Shown here piece by piece: positions 56,484 to 64,000 of a stretch of 64,000 nt of DNA (its first letter is position 1; each line of letters opens with the position of its first letter). The DNA comes from Variovorax jilinensis (lineage in GTDB: Bacteria > Pseudomonadota > Gammaproteobacteria > Burkholderiales > Burkholderiaceae_C): positions 62,001-126,000 of the forward strand of contig NZ_JASZYQ010000004.1 in the NCBI RefSeq assembly GCF_030316885.1, given 5' to 3'. The position numbers and the translations under genes were made by a program. The notes under the pieces are model-generated. The model ran no database searches. It was not told the DNA's origin and was given only the letters and a program-made list of their open reading frames with translations.

Positions 56484-57785
56484 TCATTCGTAGACTTCGG
56501 CATCGGGGTCGGTCGCCTCGAGCTCGTAGCTGGCCGCCACCATGGCGAGCCGGCCGATGACGCCGTACATGTAGAAGCGGTTGGGGGCGCTGGCGCCCGG
56601 CTTGGCGCCCGGCTGGGGCAGGTGGGCGCTTTCCGAGAAGGCCAGCGGCACGAAGCTGGCGCCCGGCAGGTTGAGGTTCTCGTCCGGGTTGCGCTCGGCA
56701 TGCACGCGGTAGAAGCCGCCCACCACGTAGCGGTCCATCATGTAGACGACCGGCTCGGCGACGCCGTTGTGCACGCGCTCGTTGGTCAGCACGCCTTCCT
56801 GCACGATCAGGTCGCAGGGCTCCGGGCTTTCCTTGCCGACCGCGCCCTTGTGGCCGAGGCGGGGACGACGCACCAGCGCCTCGATCTCCTTGGCGTCGCG
56901 CACGGTCATCACGCCCAGGCCCGGGCTGCCGTTGTCGGTCTTGACCACCACGAACGGCTTCTCGTTGATGCCGTATTCCTTGTACTTGCGGCGGACCTTG
57001 GACAGCAGCGCATCGACATGGCTGGTCAGCACGTCGATGCCCTGGCCGGTCGCGAAGCTCACGTCGGCGGCCTTGGCGTACATCGGGTTGATCAGCCAGG
57101 GGTCGATGCCGAGCAGCTTGCCGAAGCGCTTGGACACCTCTTCGTAACTGTGGAAATGGTTGCTCTTGCGTCGCACCGACCAGCCGGCGTGCAGCGGCGG
57201 CAGCAGGTACTGCTCGTGCAGATCTTCCAGGATGCCCGGCGTGCCGGCCGCGAGGTCGGTGTTGAGCAGGATGGTGCAGGGGTCGAAATGCTTGAGCCCG
57301 AGCCGGCGCTTGCTGCGGGCCACGGGCTCGAGGCAGACCGTCTCGCCGTTGGGCAGTTCGATCTTCTTGGGCGACTTGATCGCCGGGTCGATCGAGCCGA
57401 CCCGCACGTTGAGCCCGGCCATGTGGAAGATCCGCACCAGCTGCGCCACGTTGGCCAGGTAGAAGGTGTTGCGCGAATGGTTCTCGGGAATCACCAGCAG
57501 GTTGCGCGCCTCGGGGCAGATCTTCTCGATCGCCGCCTGGGCCGCCTGCACCGCCAGCGGCAGCATCTCCTGCGTGAGGTTGTTCCAGCCTCCCGGATAC
57601 AGGTTGGTATCGACCGGTGCCAGCTTGAAGCCGGCATTGCGGATGTCGACCGAGCTGTAGAAGGGCGGCGTGTGCTCCATCCATTCGAGCCGGAACCAGC
57701 GCTCGATGGCGGGCGTGGAATCGAGCACCCGCTGCTCGAGTTCGTTGATGGGGCCGGTCAGGGCAGTGACGAGATGGGGGACCAT
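56484..57785 (-). CDS. gshA: glutamate--cysteine ligase (betaproteobacterial type)
   Basis: First enzyme of glutathione synthesis, joining glutamate and cysteine with ATP. The 433-residue protein belongs to the separate beta-/acidithiobacillal GshA type (TIGR02049-like), not the E. coli form. Segments include LYPGGWNNLTQEMLPLAV, PENHSRNTFYLANVAQLVRI and FVVVKTDNGSPGLGVMTV, which resembles an ATP-grasp loop. No membrane segment. First gene of a minus-strand run gshA-kup-benE-gshB; the gap upstream holds the proA terminator. Confidence 0.93.
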   Translation of the reverse strand: MVPHLVTALTGPINELEQRVLDSTPAIERWFRLEWMEHTPPFYSSVDIRNAGFKLAPVDTNLYPGGWNNLTQEMLPLAVQAAQAAIEKICPEARNLLVIPENHSRNTFYLANVAQLVRIFHMAGLNVRVGSIDPAIKSPKKIELPNGETVCLEPVARSKRRLGLKHFDPCTILLNTDLAAGTPGILEDLHEQYLLPPLHAGWSVRRKSNHFHSYEEVSKRFGKLLGIDPWLINPMYAKAADVSFATGQGIDVLTSHVDALLSKVRRKYKEYGINEKPFVVVKTDNGSPGLGVMTVRDAKEIEALVRRPRLGHKGAVGKESPEPCDLIVQEGVLTNERVHNGVAEPVVYMMDRYVVGGFYRVHAERNPDENLNLPGASFVPLAFSESAHLPQPGAKPGASAPNRFYMYGVIGRLAMVAASYELEATDPDAEVYE

Positions 57786-57868
57786 GCGGGCGGCCTTGTT
57801 GGTTTTTTGCCTGAGCTTAGAGCGCGGATTGTAGATTTTGGGGCGGACTCCCCAATGACAACCCTCGG

Positions 57869-57893
57869 AAAAAAGGCGCCCGGCCCCCCGGGC
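57869..57893 (-). terminator. rho-independent terminator after proA
   Basis: On the minus strand a GCCCGG / CCGGGC stem with a GGGG loop is followed, three bases on, by a six-T run. It begins about 10 bp after the proA stop and ends the leuS-lptE-holA-proA transcript before gshA. Confidence 0.75.
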
Positions 57894-57902
57894 CGGCCGC
57901 GC

Positions 57903-59195
57903 TTAGCCCCTGACTTCGCCCTGGCCCAGCACCACGTACTTGAGCGAGGTGAGTCCCTCGATGCCGACCGGCCCGCGCGCATGGAACTTGTCGGTGCTGA
58001 TGCCGATCTCGGCGCCGAGGCCGAACTCGAAGCCGTCGGCGAAGCGCGTGCTGGCATTCACCATCACGCTGGCCGAGTCGACCTCGCGCAGGAAGCGCTG
58101 GGCGTTCATGTGGTCGCGCGTGACGATGGCGTCGGTGTGGTGGCTCGAATAGCGGTTGATGTGGGCGATGGCCTCGTCCACGCCCGCGACCACCTTGATG
58201 CTGATCACCGCGGCCAGGTATTCCTCCGACCAGTCGGACTCGACCGCGTCGACGATGCGCGCGTTCGGCAGGTGGGCCGCATCGGCGCGCAGGATCCGCG
58301 CGGCCGCGGGGTCGCAGCGCATCTCGACGCCCTTGGCTGCGAACACCGCGCCGATCTCGGGCAGGAAGGCCTCGGCGACGGTGTCGGCCACCAGCAGGCC
58401 TTCGGCGGCGTTGCAGGGGCTGTACTTCTGTGTCTTGGCGTTGTCGACGATGCGCAGCGCCATGTCGGGCTCGGCCGTGTGGTCGACGTAGACGTGGCAG
58501 TTGCCGTCGAGGTGCTTGATGACCGGGACCCGGGCATCGCGGCTGATGCGCTCGATCAGGCCCTTGCCGCCGCGCGGGATGATCACGTCGACGAACTGCG
58601 GCATCGCGATCAGCTGGCCCACGGCCTCGCGGTCGGTGGTGCCGACCAGCTGCACCGCGTCGACCGGCAGGCCGGCCTCCTCGAGCGACTCGGCCACCAG
58701 CAGGGCCAGCGCCTTGTTTGACTCGATGGCCTCGGAGCCGCCGCGCAGGATCGCCGCGTTGCCGCTCTTGATCGCCAGGCTCGCGGCCTCGATGGTCACG
58801 TTGGGGCGGCTCTCGTAGATCATGCCGAAGACGCCGATCGGCACCCGCATCTGGCCGACCCGGATGCCGCTGGGCTGCTGCTTCATGCCGATGACTTCAC
58901 CGATGACGTCGGACATGGCGGCGAGCTGCTCGCAGCCCTGGGCCACGGTCTCGATGATCTTCGGGGTGAGCTTGAGGCGGTCGACCATCGGGGCCGACAG
59001 GCCGGCGCCCTCGGCGCGGGCGAGGTCCTTGGCGTTGGCTTCGGCCAGCGGCTCGCCGGCGGCCCGTAGGCGCCGTGCCAGTGCCTTCAAGGCCTTGTTC
59101 TTGGTGGCGGCATCCGCGCGCGCCATGAGTGCTGAGGCCAGCTTGGCCTGCAGTCCGAGCGTCTGTACATACTCGGATACGTTCAGGGTGTTCAT
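57903..59195 (-). CDS. proA: gamma-glutamyl phosphate reductase
   Basis: NADPH-dependent reductase forming glutamate-5-semialdehyde in proline synthesis. The 430 residues have the aldehyde-dehydrogenase fold: [20 protein letters not shown] (123-142), a glycine-rich [10 protein letters not shown], and the active-site Cys261 in [33 protein letters not shown] forms the C-terminus. Start at [11 protein letters not shown]. Last gene of the leuS-lptE-holA-proA series, 82 bp after holA and followed by a terminator. proB is not in the window. Confidence 0.96.
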   Translation of the reverse strand: MNTLNVSEYVQTLGLQAKLASALMARADAATKNKALKALARRLRAAGEPLAEANAKDLARAEGAGLSAPMVDRLKLTPKIIETVAQGCEQLAAMSDVIGEVIGMKQQPSGIRVGQMRVPIGVFGMIYESRPNVTIEAASLAIKSGNAAILRGGSEAIESNKALALLVAESLEEAGLPVDAVQLVGTTDREAVGQLIAMPQFVDVIIPRGGKGLIERISRDARVPVIKHLDGNCHVYVDHTAEPDMALRIVDNAKTQKYSPCNAAEGLLVADTVAEAFLPEIGAVFAAKGVEMRCDPAAARILRADAAHLPNARIVDAVESDWSEEYLAAVISIKVVAGVDEAIAHINRYSSHHTDAIVTRDHMNAQRFLREVDSASVMVNASTRFADGFEFGLGAEIGISTDKFHARGPVGIEGLTSLKYVVLGQGEVRG

Positions 59196-59277
59196 CCCCG
59201 GATTGTGCCGCGAAGGCCAAAGCCGGCGCCGGCCAGGGGCCGAAAATGCACCAATAGCGTGCATCTACGACGAAAAA

Positions 59278-60351
59278 TCAACGCCGCGGGGCGGATGCTC
59301 CGGCCGGCGCGCAGGCGCGGCACAGCATGAAGGCCAGCCGCTGCAGCGCCTGCCAGCCATTGACCGGCCAGTCGGGTTGCTTCAGGCCCTTGACGATGCC
59401 GTCGACCACGTGGGCAGCGCGCAGCATGCGCGCCAGCGCGCGCTCGTCGAGCCGCGGCAGCACCCGCTCGAAGGCCCGCTCGCGCGCGCCCCAGATGCGG
59501 TTCTCGCGCAGCGCCATCGGCAGCGGACGGCCGGCCGCCATGGCGTCCTTCACACGCTTGAGCGCGCGGATGTCCTCGGCCAGCGTGTAGTGCACCAGCA
59601 CCTCGGCCTCGCCCTCGGCCTGCAGGCCTTCGAGCATGCGCATCACACGCTGCGGATTGCCGGCCAGCACCGCCTCCGAGAGCTTGAAGACGTCGTAGCG
59701 GGCGACGTTGTTGACCGCGCCCTCGACCTCTTCCCAGCCCAGTTCGCCCTCGGGGTGCAGCAGCGCGAGCTTCTGGATCTCCTGGTGCGCGGCCAGCAGG
59801 TTGCCCTCGACCCGGTCGGCGAAGAACTGCAGCGTGCGCTGGCCTTCCTCGCCGGCCTTGACGCGCTGGCCCTGGAGCGCCAGCCGCTGCGCGATCCACT
59901 GCGGCAGCGCGGCGCGCTCGACCGTCTCGATCTGGAGGCCTACGCCGTGCTGCTCGAGCGCCGCGAACCAGGCGCTGCTGCGGGTGGCCTTGTCGAGTCG
60001 CGGCAGCATCACGAGCGTGAGCGTGCTGTCGTTGCCCTGGGCCGCCTCGGCGATCTGCTGCAGCGCCGTGCTGCCGTCCTTGCCGGGCTTGCCCGAGGGG
60101 ATGCGGATCTCGATCAGCTGCCGATCCGCGAACAGGCTCAGCGAGCCGCCGGCCGCCAGCACGGCGCTCCAGTCGAAATGGGCGCCTGCCACCGTGTACG
60201 AACTGCGTTCGGTGTAGCCCTGGGTGCGCGCCGCCGCGCGGATGGCATCGGCGGCTTCCTGCGCCAGCAGGGGCTCGTCGCCGTGCACCACGTAGAGCGG
60301 CGCAACCCGCTTCGCGAGGTGGGACGAGAGCTGGGCCGGACTCAGTTGCAT
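59278..60351 (-). CDS. holA: DNA polymerase III delta subunit
   Basis: Delta subunit of the clamp-loader, which opens the beta sliding clamp. The 357 residues begin MQLSPAQLSSHLAKRVAPLY with the domain-I segment VVHGDEPLLAQEAADAIR typical of HolA; the interaction motif region LSLFADRQLIEIRI follows. The start at MQLS is chosen because a longer TTG start would lack a ribosome-binding site. It is 31 bp after lptE. Cytoplasmic, part of the replisome. Confidence 0.93.
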   Translation of the reverse strand: MQLSPAQLSSHLAKRVAPLYVVHGDEPLLAQEAADAIRAAARTQGYTERSSYTVAGAHFDWSAVLAAGGSLSLFADRQLIEIRIPSGKPGKDGSTALQQIAEAAQGNDSTLTLVMLPRLDKATRSSAWFAALEQHGVGLQIETVERAALPQWIAQRLALQGQRVKAGEEGQRTLQFFADRVEGNLLAAHQEIQKLALLHPEGELGWEEVEGAVNNVARYDVFKLSEAVLAGNPQRVMRMLEGLQAEGEAEVLVHYTLAEDIRALKRVKDAMAAGRPLPMALRENRIWGARERAFERVLPRLDERALARMLRAAHVVDGIVKGLKQPDWPVNGWQALQRLAFMLCRACAPAGASAPRR

Positions 60352-60382
60352 GACGAACAGGTGAGCCAACCCGCGGGTGAGC

Positions 60383-60895
60383 TCATTTGATCGCGGCCAG
60401 GCGGCGCATCACCTGCTGCGCGATGTCGCTCTGCATGTCGCGGTAGAGCAGTTCGGCCTCGCCTTCCTTGGCCAGCGCGGCGGTCTCGTTGTAGGTGATG
60501 TCGCGCGACTGCTGCAGCTGGGTCGGCGCCAGAAGCTCCCGTCCGCCCTGGCCGCGCACCCGGAAGCGAAGCGTAAGGATCAGTTGCAGCTCGCGCACCT
60601 GGCCGTCGGGCGTGGTCGAGAGCACCACGTTGTTGCGGCTCTCGCCGAGCAGCTCGAGCACCGCCTCGGCCTTGTCGGCCTGGTCGGCGGCGAGCACCTC
60701 GACGGTTCCGGCCGCGCGCAGCTGCCTGCGCAGGTAGTTCGAGAACGCGCCGTTGCCGGTCACGACGATGCTCTTGAAGGCGAAATCCGGTGCCTTGCGC
60801 AGCTCGAAGCCGCAGCCCGGGAGCGCGAGCGCGGCAATGGCGCCGGCACCGGCCGCGAGGAAACGGCGGCGCGGCGCGTGGATACGGGTGTCCAT
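60383..60895 (-). CDS. lptE: LPS-assembly lipoprotein LptE
   Basis: Outer-membrane lipoprotein that plugs LptD in the LPS insertion machine. The N-terminal signal (MDTRIHAPRRRFLAAGAGAI, then the lipobox ALPGCGFELRKA) gives a lipidated Cys at about residue 28. The 170 residues include the family end YRDMQSDIAQQVMRRLAAIK. Follows leuS by 5 bp, the conserved leuS-lptE-holA order. With lptA and lptB at 27-29 kb, the window holds three Lpt genes at two loci. Confidence 0.93.
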   Translation of the reverse strand: MDTRIHAPRRRFLAAGAGAIAALALPGCGFELRKAPDFAFKSIVVTGNGAFSNYLRRQLRAAGTVEVLAADQADKAEAVLELLGESRNNVVLSTTPDGQVRELQLILTLRFRVRGQGGRELLAPTQLQQSRDITYNETAALAKEGEAELLYRDMQSDIAQQVMRRLAAIK

Positions 60896-60900
60896 GCGGC

Positions 60901-63534
60901 TCACACGACGAGATTGACGAGCCGGCCCGGCACCACGATCACGCGCTTGGCGACCGCGCCGCCGGCGTTCTGGACGAAGGCCTCGCTGTCGAGCGCGAAC
61001 TTCTCGATCTCCTGCTTGCTCGCCCCGGCCGGAACGCGCAGCGAGCCGCGCAGCTTGCCGTTGATCTGCAGCATGAGCTCGATCTCGTCCTGCTCGAGCG
61101 CGGCGACGTCGACCACCGGCCAGGCCGCGTCGAGCAGGCCGCCCTGGTCCTTGTCGTAGCCGAGCTGATGCCACAGCTCGTGCGCGATGTGCGGCGTGGC
61201 CGGGTAGAGGCAGCGCAGCAGGATGCCGAAGCCTTCGCGCAGCGCCGCACGGTCGCCCGCGTCGGGCGCGGCCGGCTTGAAGCCTTCGAGCGCATTGAGC
61301 AGCTTCATGGCGCCCGACACCACGGTGTTGTATTGCATGCGCTGGTAGTCGTAGTCGATCTGGCGCAGCACCGTATGGACTTCGTGGCGCAGTGCCTTGG
61401 CGGCCTTGCCATAGGCCGGCGCGCCGGCCGCGGGCGCCTCGGCGGCCTGCTGGGCGACGCCGAAATTCCAGACCCGGCGCAGGAAGCGGTAGCTGCCCTC
61501 GACCGCGGCGTCGTTCCACTCGAGCGTGGCCTCGGGCGGCGCCGTGAACATGGTGTAGAGCCGCGCGGTGTCGGCGCCGTACTTCTCGATCAGGTCCTGC
61601 GGGTCGACGCCGTTGCGCTCGCTCTTGCCCATCTTGCCGACGCCGCCGTACTCGACCCGGGTGCCGTCGGCCGTGGTGCCGCCGCTGATGCGGCCCTGGG
61701 CGTCGAGCAACGGCGTGACCTCGGACGGCGGGAAGTAGTCCTTGCCGCCCTTCTCGCTGCGCGTGTAGTAGATGTGGTTGAGCACCATGCCCTGCGTGAG
61801 CAGCTTGGCGAAGGGCTCGTCGACCTTCACGAGGCCGAGGTCGCGCATCACCTTGGTCCAGAAGCGCGCGTACAGCAGGTGCAGGATCGCGTGCTCGATG
61901 CCGCCGATGTACTGGTCCATCGGCATCCAGTACTCGGCGCCGCCAGCCACCATGGCCTCGTCGTTCTTCGGGTCGCAGTAGCGCATGAAATACCACGAGC
62001 TGTCGACGAAGGTGTCCATCGTGTCGGTCTCGCGGCGCGCCGCCTTGCCGCACACGGGGCAGACCACGCCGGCATGGAAGCCCTCGTGCTTGGCGAGCGG
62101 GTTGCCCGAGCCATCGGGAACGCAGTCGGTCGGCAGCACCACCGGAAGGTCTTTCTCGGGCACCGGCACCGCGCCGTGTTCGTCGCAGTGGATGATCGGG
62201 ATCGGCGTGCCCCAGTAGCGCTGACGGCTCACGCCCCAGTCGCGCAGGCGCCAGGTGGTCTGCATCTCGCCCAGGCCCTTCTGGCCCAGTGCATGCGCCA
62301 CCGCCTTGACCGCCTCGGCGTAGTGCATACCGCTGAAGTTGTCGGAATTGATGGTCACGCCACGCTGCTTGTCGGCGTACCAGTCCTGCCAGCGGTGGTA
62401 GTCGAAATGCGGCTCGTCGTCGACCAGCACGACCTGGATGATCTCGATGCCGTACTTGTTGGCGAAGGCGAAGTCGCGCTCGTCGTGCGCAGGCACGCCC
62501 ATCACGGCGCCGTCGCCGTAGCTCATGAGCACGTAGTTGCCCACCCAGACCGGCACCTGCTCGTCGGTGACCGGATGGGTCACGGTGAGGCCCGTGGGCA
62601 CGCCCTTCTTTTCCTGCGTGGCGAGCTCGGCCTCGGTGGTGCCGCCGCCCTTGGCCTCGGCGATGAAGGCCGCGACCCTGGGATCGCTCTTCGCGGCATG
62701 GACAGCCAGCGGATGCTCGGGCGCCACAGCGCAGAAGGTCACGCCCATGATGGTGTCGGCACGGGTCGTGAAGACGTACATGCGGCCGTCCTGGATCGGC
62801 TGGCCCTTGTCGTCCTTGATCTTGTGCGTGAAGGCGAAGCGCACTCCCTCGCTCTTGCCGATCCAGTTTTCCTGCATCAGCTTGACGCGCTCGGGCCATC
62901 CCGGCAGCTTGTGCTGGGTGTGCTCGAGCAGCTCTTCGGCGTAGTCGCTGATCTTGAGGTAGTAGCCGGGAATCTCGCGCCGCTCGACCGTGGCGCCGGT
63001 GCGCCAGCCCTTGCCGTCGATCACCTGCTCGTTGGCGAGCACGGTCTGGTCGACCGGGTCCCAGTTGACGACCTGGGTCTTGCGGTAGGCGATGCCCTTC
63101 TCGAGCATCTTGAGGAACAGCCACTGGTTCCACTTGTAGTAGCTCGGATCGCAGGTGGCGATCTCGCGGCTCCAGTCGATCGCCAGGCCCATGGCCTGGA
63201 GCTGGCCCTTCATATAGGCGATGTTCTCGTAGGTCCACTTGGCCGGCGGCACGCCGTTCTTGAGTGCCGCGTTCTCGGCCGGCAGGCCGAAGGCGTCCCA
63301 GCCCATGGGCATGAGCACGTTGTAGCCGCTCATGCGCAGGTAGCGCGTGAGCATGTCGTTGATCGTGTAGTTGCGCACATGGCCCATGTGCAGCTTGCCG
63401 CTGGGGTAGGGCAGCATCGAGCACGCGTAGTATTTCTTCTTGCGCGCGTCCTCGGTCACGCGGTAGGCGTCGGCCGCGGTCCAGTGGGCCTGGGCGGCGG
63501 ACTCGACGTCGGCGGGTTTGTAGCTGGGGTTCAT
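60901..63534 (-). CDS. leuS: leucyl-tRNA synthetase
   Basis: Class Ia synthetase charging tRNA-Leu. The 877 residues contain the HIGH-type HMGH (49-52, in [16 protein letters not shown]), the CP1 editing domain, the [16 protein letters not shown] region and the C-terminal anticodon-binding part. The KMSKS-equivalent reads [14 protein letters not shown], with Gly for the first Ser. Start at [14 protein letters not shown]. First gene of the leuS-lptE-holA-proA unit, with lptE 5 bp after. Confidence 0.97.
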   Translation of the reverse strand: MNPSYKPADVESAAQAHWTAADAYRVTEDARKKKYYACSMLPYPSGKLHMGHVRNYTINDMLTRYLRMSGYNVLMPMGWDAFGLPAENAALKNGVPPAKWTYENIAYMKGQLQAMGLAIDWSREIATCDPSYYKWNQWLFLKMLEKGIAYRKTQVVNWDPVDQTVLANEQVIDGKGWRTGATVERREIPGYYLKISDYAEELLEHTQHKLPGWPERVKLMQENWIGKSEGVRFAFTHKIKDDKGQPIQDGRMYVFTTRADTIMGVTFCAVAPEHPLAVHAAKSDPRVAAFIAEAKGGGTTEAELATQEKKGVPTGLTVTHPVTDEQVPVWVGNYVLMSYGDGAVMGVPAHDERDFAFANKYGIEIIQVVLVDDEPHFDYHRWQDWYADKQRGVTINSDNFSGMHYAEAVKAVAHALGQKGLGEMQTTWRLRDWGVSRQRYWGTPIPIIHCDEHGAVPVPEKDLPVVLPTDCVPDGSGNPLAKHEGFHAGVVCPVCGKAARRETDTMDTFVDSSWYFMRYCDPKNDEAMVAGGAEYWMPMDQYIGGIEHAILHLLYARFWTKVMRDLGLVKVDEPFAKLLTQGMVLNHIYYTRSEKGGKDYFPPSEVTPLLDAQGRISGGTTADGTRVEYGGVGKMGKSERNGVDPQDLIEKYGADTARLYTMFTAPPEATLEWNDAAVEGSYRFLRRVWNFGVAQQAAEAPAAGAPAYGKAAKALRHEVHTVLRQIDYDYQRMQYNTVVSGAMKLLNALEGFKPAAPDAGDRAALREGFGILLRCLYPATPHIAHELWHQLGYDKDQGGLLDAAWPVVDVAALEQDEIELMLQINGKLRGSLRVPAGASKQEIEKFALDSEAFVQNAGGAVAKRVIVVPGRLVNLVV

Positions 63535-63608
63535 GGGCACTCTTGGCACTCGGCAGTCGTCCCGGCGCCAGGCGGCCGGGGGAACGCGGATTATCGCGGT
63601 TCTGGTTG

Positions 63609-63650
63609 CTCGCCCCGAGGTTGCGCCCACTTCACTACCCCGACATGGGG
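63609..63650. repeat. possible truncated copy C of the dispersed hairpin element
   Basis: Begins CTCGCCCCGAGGT, has CCACTTC and a CCCCGACATGGGG hairpin like the central part of copies A and B, then diverges. It sits between leuS and the alpha-glucosidase. Short, so uncertain. Confidence 0.35.
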
Positions 63651-63701
63651 ACGAGGCACACTTCTCGCATGCCAGAACGTTTTTGGAACCCCGGGGGCAT
63701 C

Positions 63702-64000
63702 ATGGTGGAGAAGGACTGGTGGCGGGGCGCGGTGATCTACCAGATCTACCCGCGCAGCTTCATGGACAGCAACGGCGACGGCATCGGCGACCTGCCGGGC
63801 ATCACGGCCACCCTGGACCACGTGGCGGCGCTCGGCGTGGATGCGATCTGGATCTCGCCCTTCTTCCGCTCGCCGATGAAGGACTTCGGCTACGACGTCT
63901 CCGACTACCGCGCCGTCGACCCGATCTTCGGCACCCTCGAGGACTTCGACGCGCTGCTCGCGCGCGCCCACGCGCTGGGCCTCCGAATCATCATCGACCA
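63702..64000 (+). CDS. GH13 alpha-glucosidase (partial)
   Basis: Start of a glycoside hydrolase family 13 (alpha-amylase superfamily) enzyme. MVEKDWWRGAVIYQIYPRSF, then DSNGDGIGDLPGIT, ALGVDAIWISPFFRSP and DFGYDVSDYRAVDP are classic N-terminal GH13 motifs with the calcium/structural loop. About 100 residues are visible; the catalytic Asp/Glu/Asp lie beyond the right edge. An alternative ATG at 63669 would add 11 residues ([11 protein letters not shown]); the GGGGG before 63702 favours the later start. Substrate probably alpha-1,4- or alpha-1,6-glucosides. Confidence 0.88.
   Translation, partial: MVEKDWWRGAVIYQIYPRSFMDSNGDGIGDLPGITATLDHVAALGVDAIWISPFFRSPMKDFGYDVSDYRAVDPIFGTLEDFDALLARAHALGLRIIID

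Overview
The window looks like ordinary, very GC-rich chromosome from a betaproteobacterium. The best fit is a Comamonadaceae/Burkholderiales member such as Variovorax. This rests on gene content and order: a phenylacetate catabolic operon, leuS-lptE-holA-proA, lptA-lptB-rpoN, a betaproteobacterial-type gshA, and a PPi-type phosphofructokinase. The assignment is an inference from recognisable protein families, not a database match. No rRNA, tRNA, CRISPR array, prophage, transposase or insertion sequence was found.

Layout. 1-5.4 kb: aerobic phenylacetate degradation, paaG-I-K-A-B-C on the minus strand (paaC cut by the left edge), with paaY divergent. A TetR-type palindromic operator sits inside the paaY promoter. 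5.5-13.5 kb: housekeeping and small metabolic genes (an AstE-like hydrolase, rpe, apaG, a CPA2 antiporter overlapping a carboxylate-amine ligase that overlaps thiL, pgpA, a CinA-type amidase). 13.5-18.2 kb: a signalling cluster of one periplasmic binding protein divergent from a Cache/HAMP/GAF histidine kinase and a receiver-cyclase. 18.2-25.6 kb: an MFS transporter, an SEC-C protein, a kinase-like protein, a PIN protein, a GST, an rRNA methyltransferase and a hybrid histidine kinase. 25.7-32 kb: rpoN-lptB-lptA, dsbA-SPOR-argS.

32-36 kb: a PsiF-like protein, then DUF2214, LysR, CoA-transferase and HMG-CoA-lyase-like genes packed with overlaps. 36.4-40.9 kb: malate synthase G, a ProQ-type RNA chaperone, and a LysR gene divergent from a DUF2917 gene with a compact shared promoter. 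41-44.2 kb: a beta-oxidation operon (thiolase, PaaG-like crotonase, acyl-CoA dehydrogenase) ending in a three-copy 89-bp tandem repeat. 44.5-52 kb: PPi-PFK, CWC protein, zinc peptidase, 14-helix MFS, YafJ-type amidotransferase and a TonB siderophore receptor. 52-57.8 kb: gshA-kup-benE-gshB, the two glutathione-synthesis genes with two transporters between them. 57.9-63.5 kb: proA-holA-lptE-leuS. The right edge cuts a GH13 alpha-glucosidase.

How it works together. Phenylacetate is activated by PaaK, epoxidised by PaaABC(E), isomerised by PaaG and policed by the thioesterases PaaI and PaaY. The acyl-CoA operon, malate synthase and HMG-lyase pair suit growth on aromatic and short-chain acids. 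Envelope biogenesis (lptA, lptB, lptE, pgpA, dsbA) is spread over three loci. The most notable non-gene structures are the tandem repeat, a dispersed family of GC-rich hairpin elements in intergenic gaps, and the two operator/promoter arrangements. I saw no clearly novel defence or mobile system.
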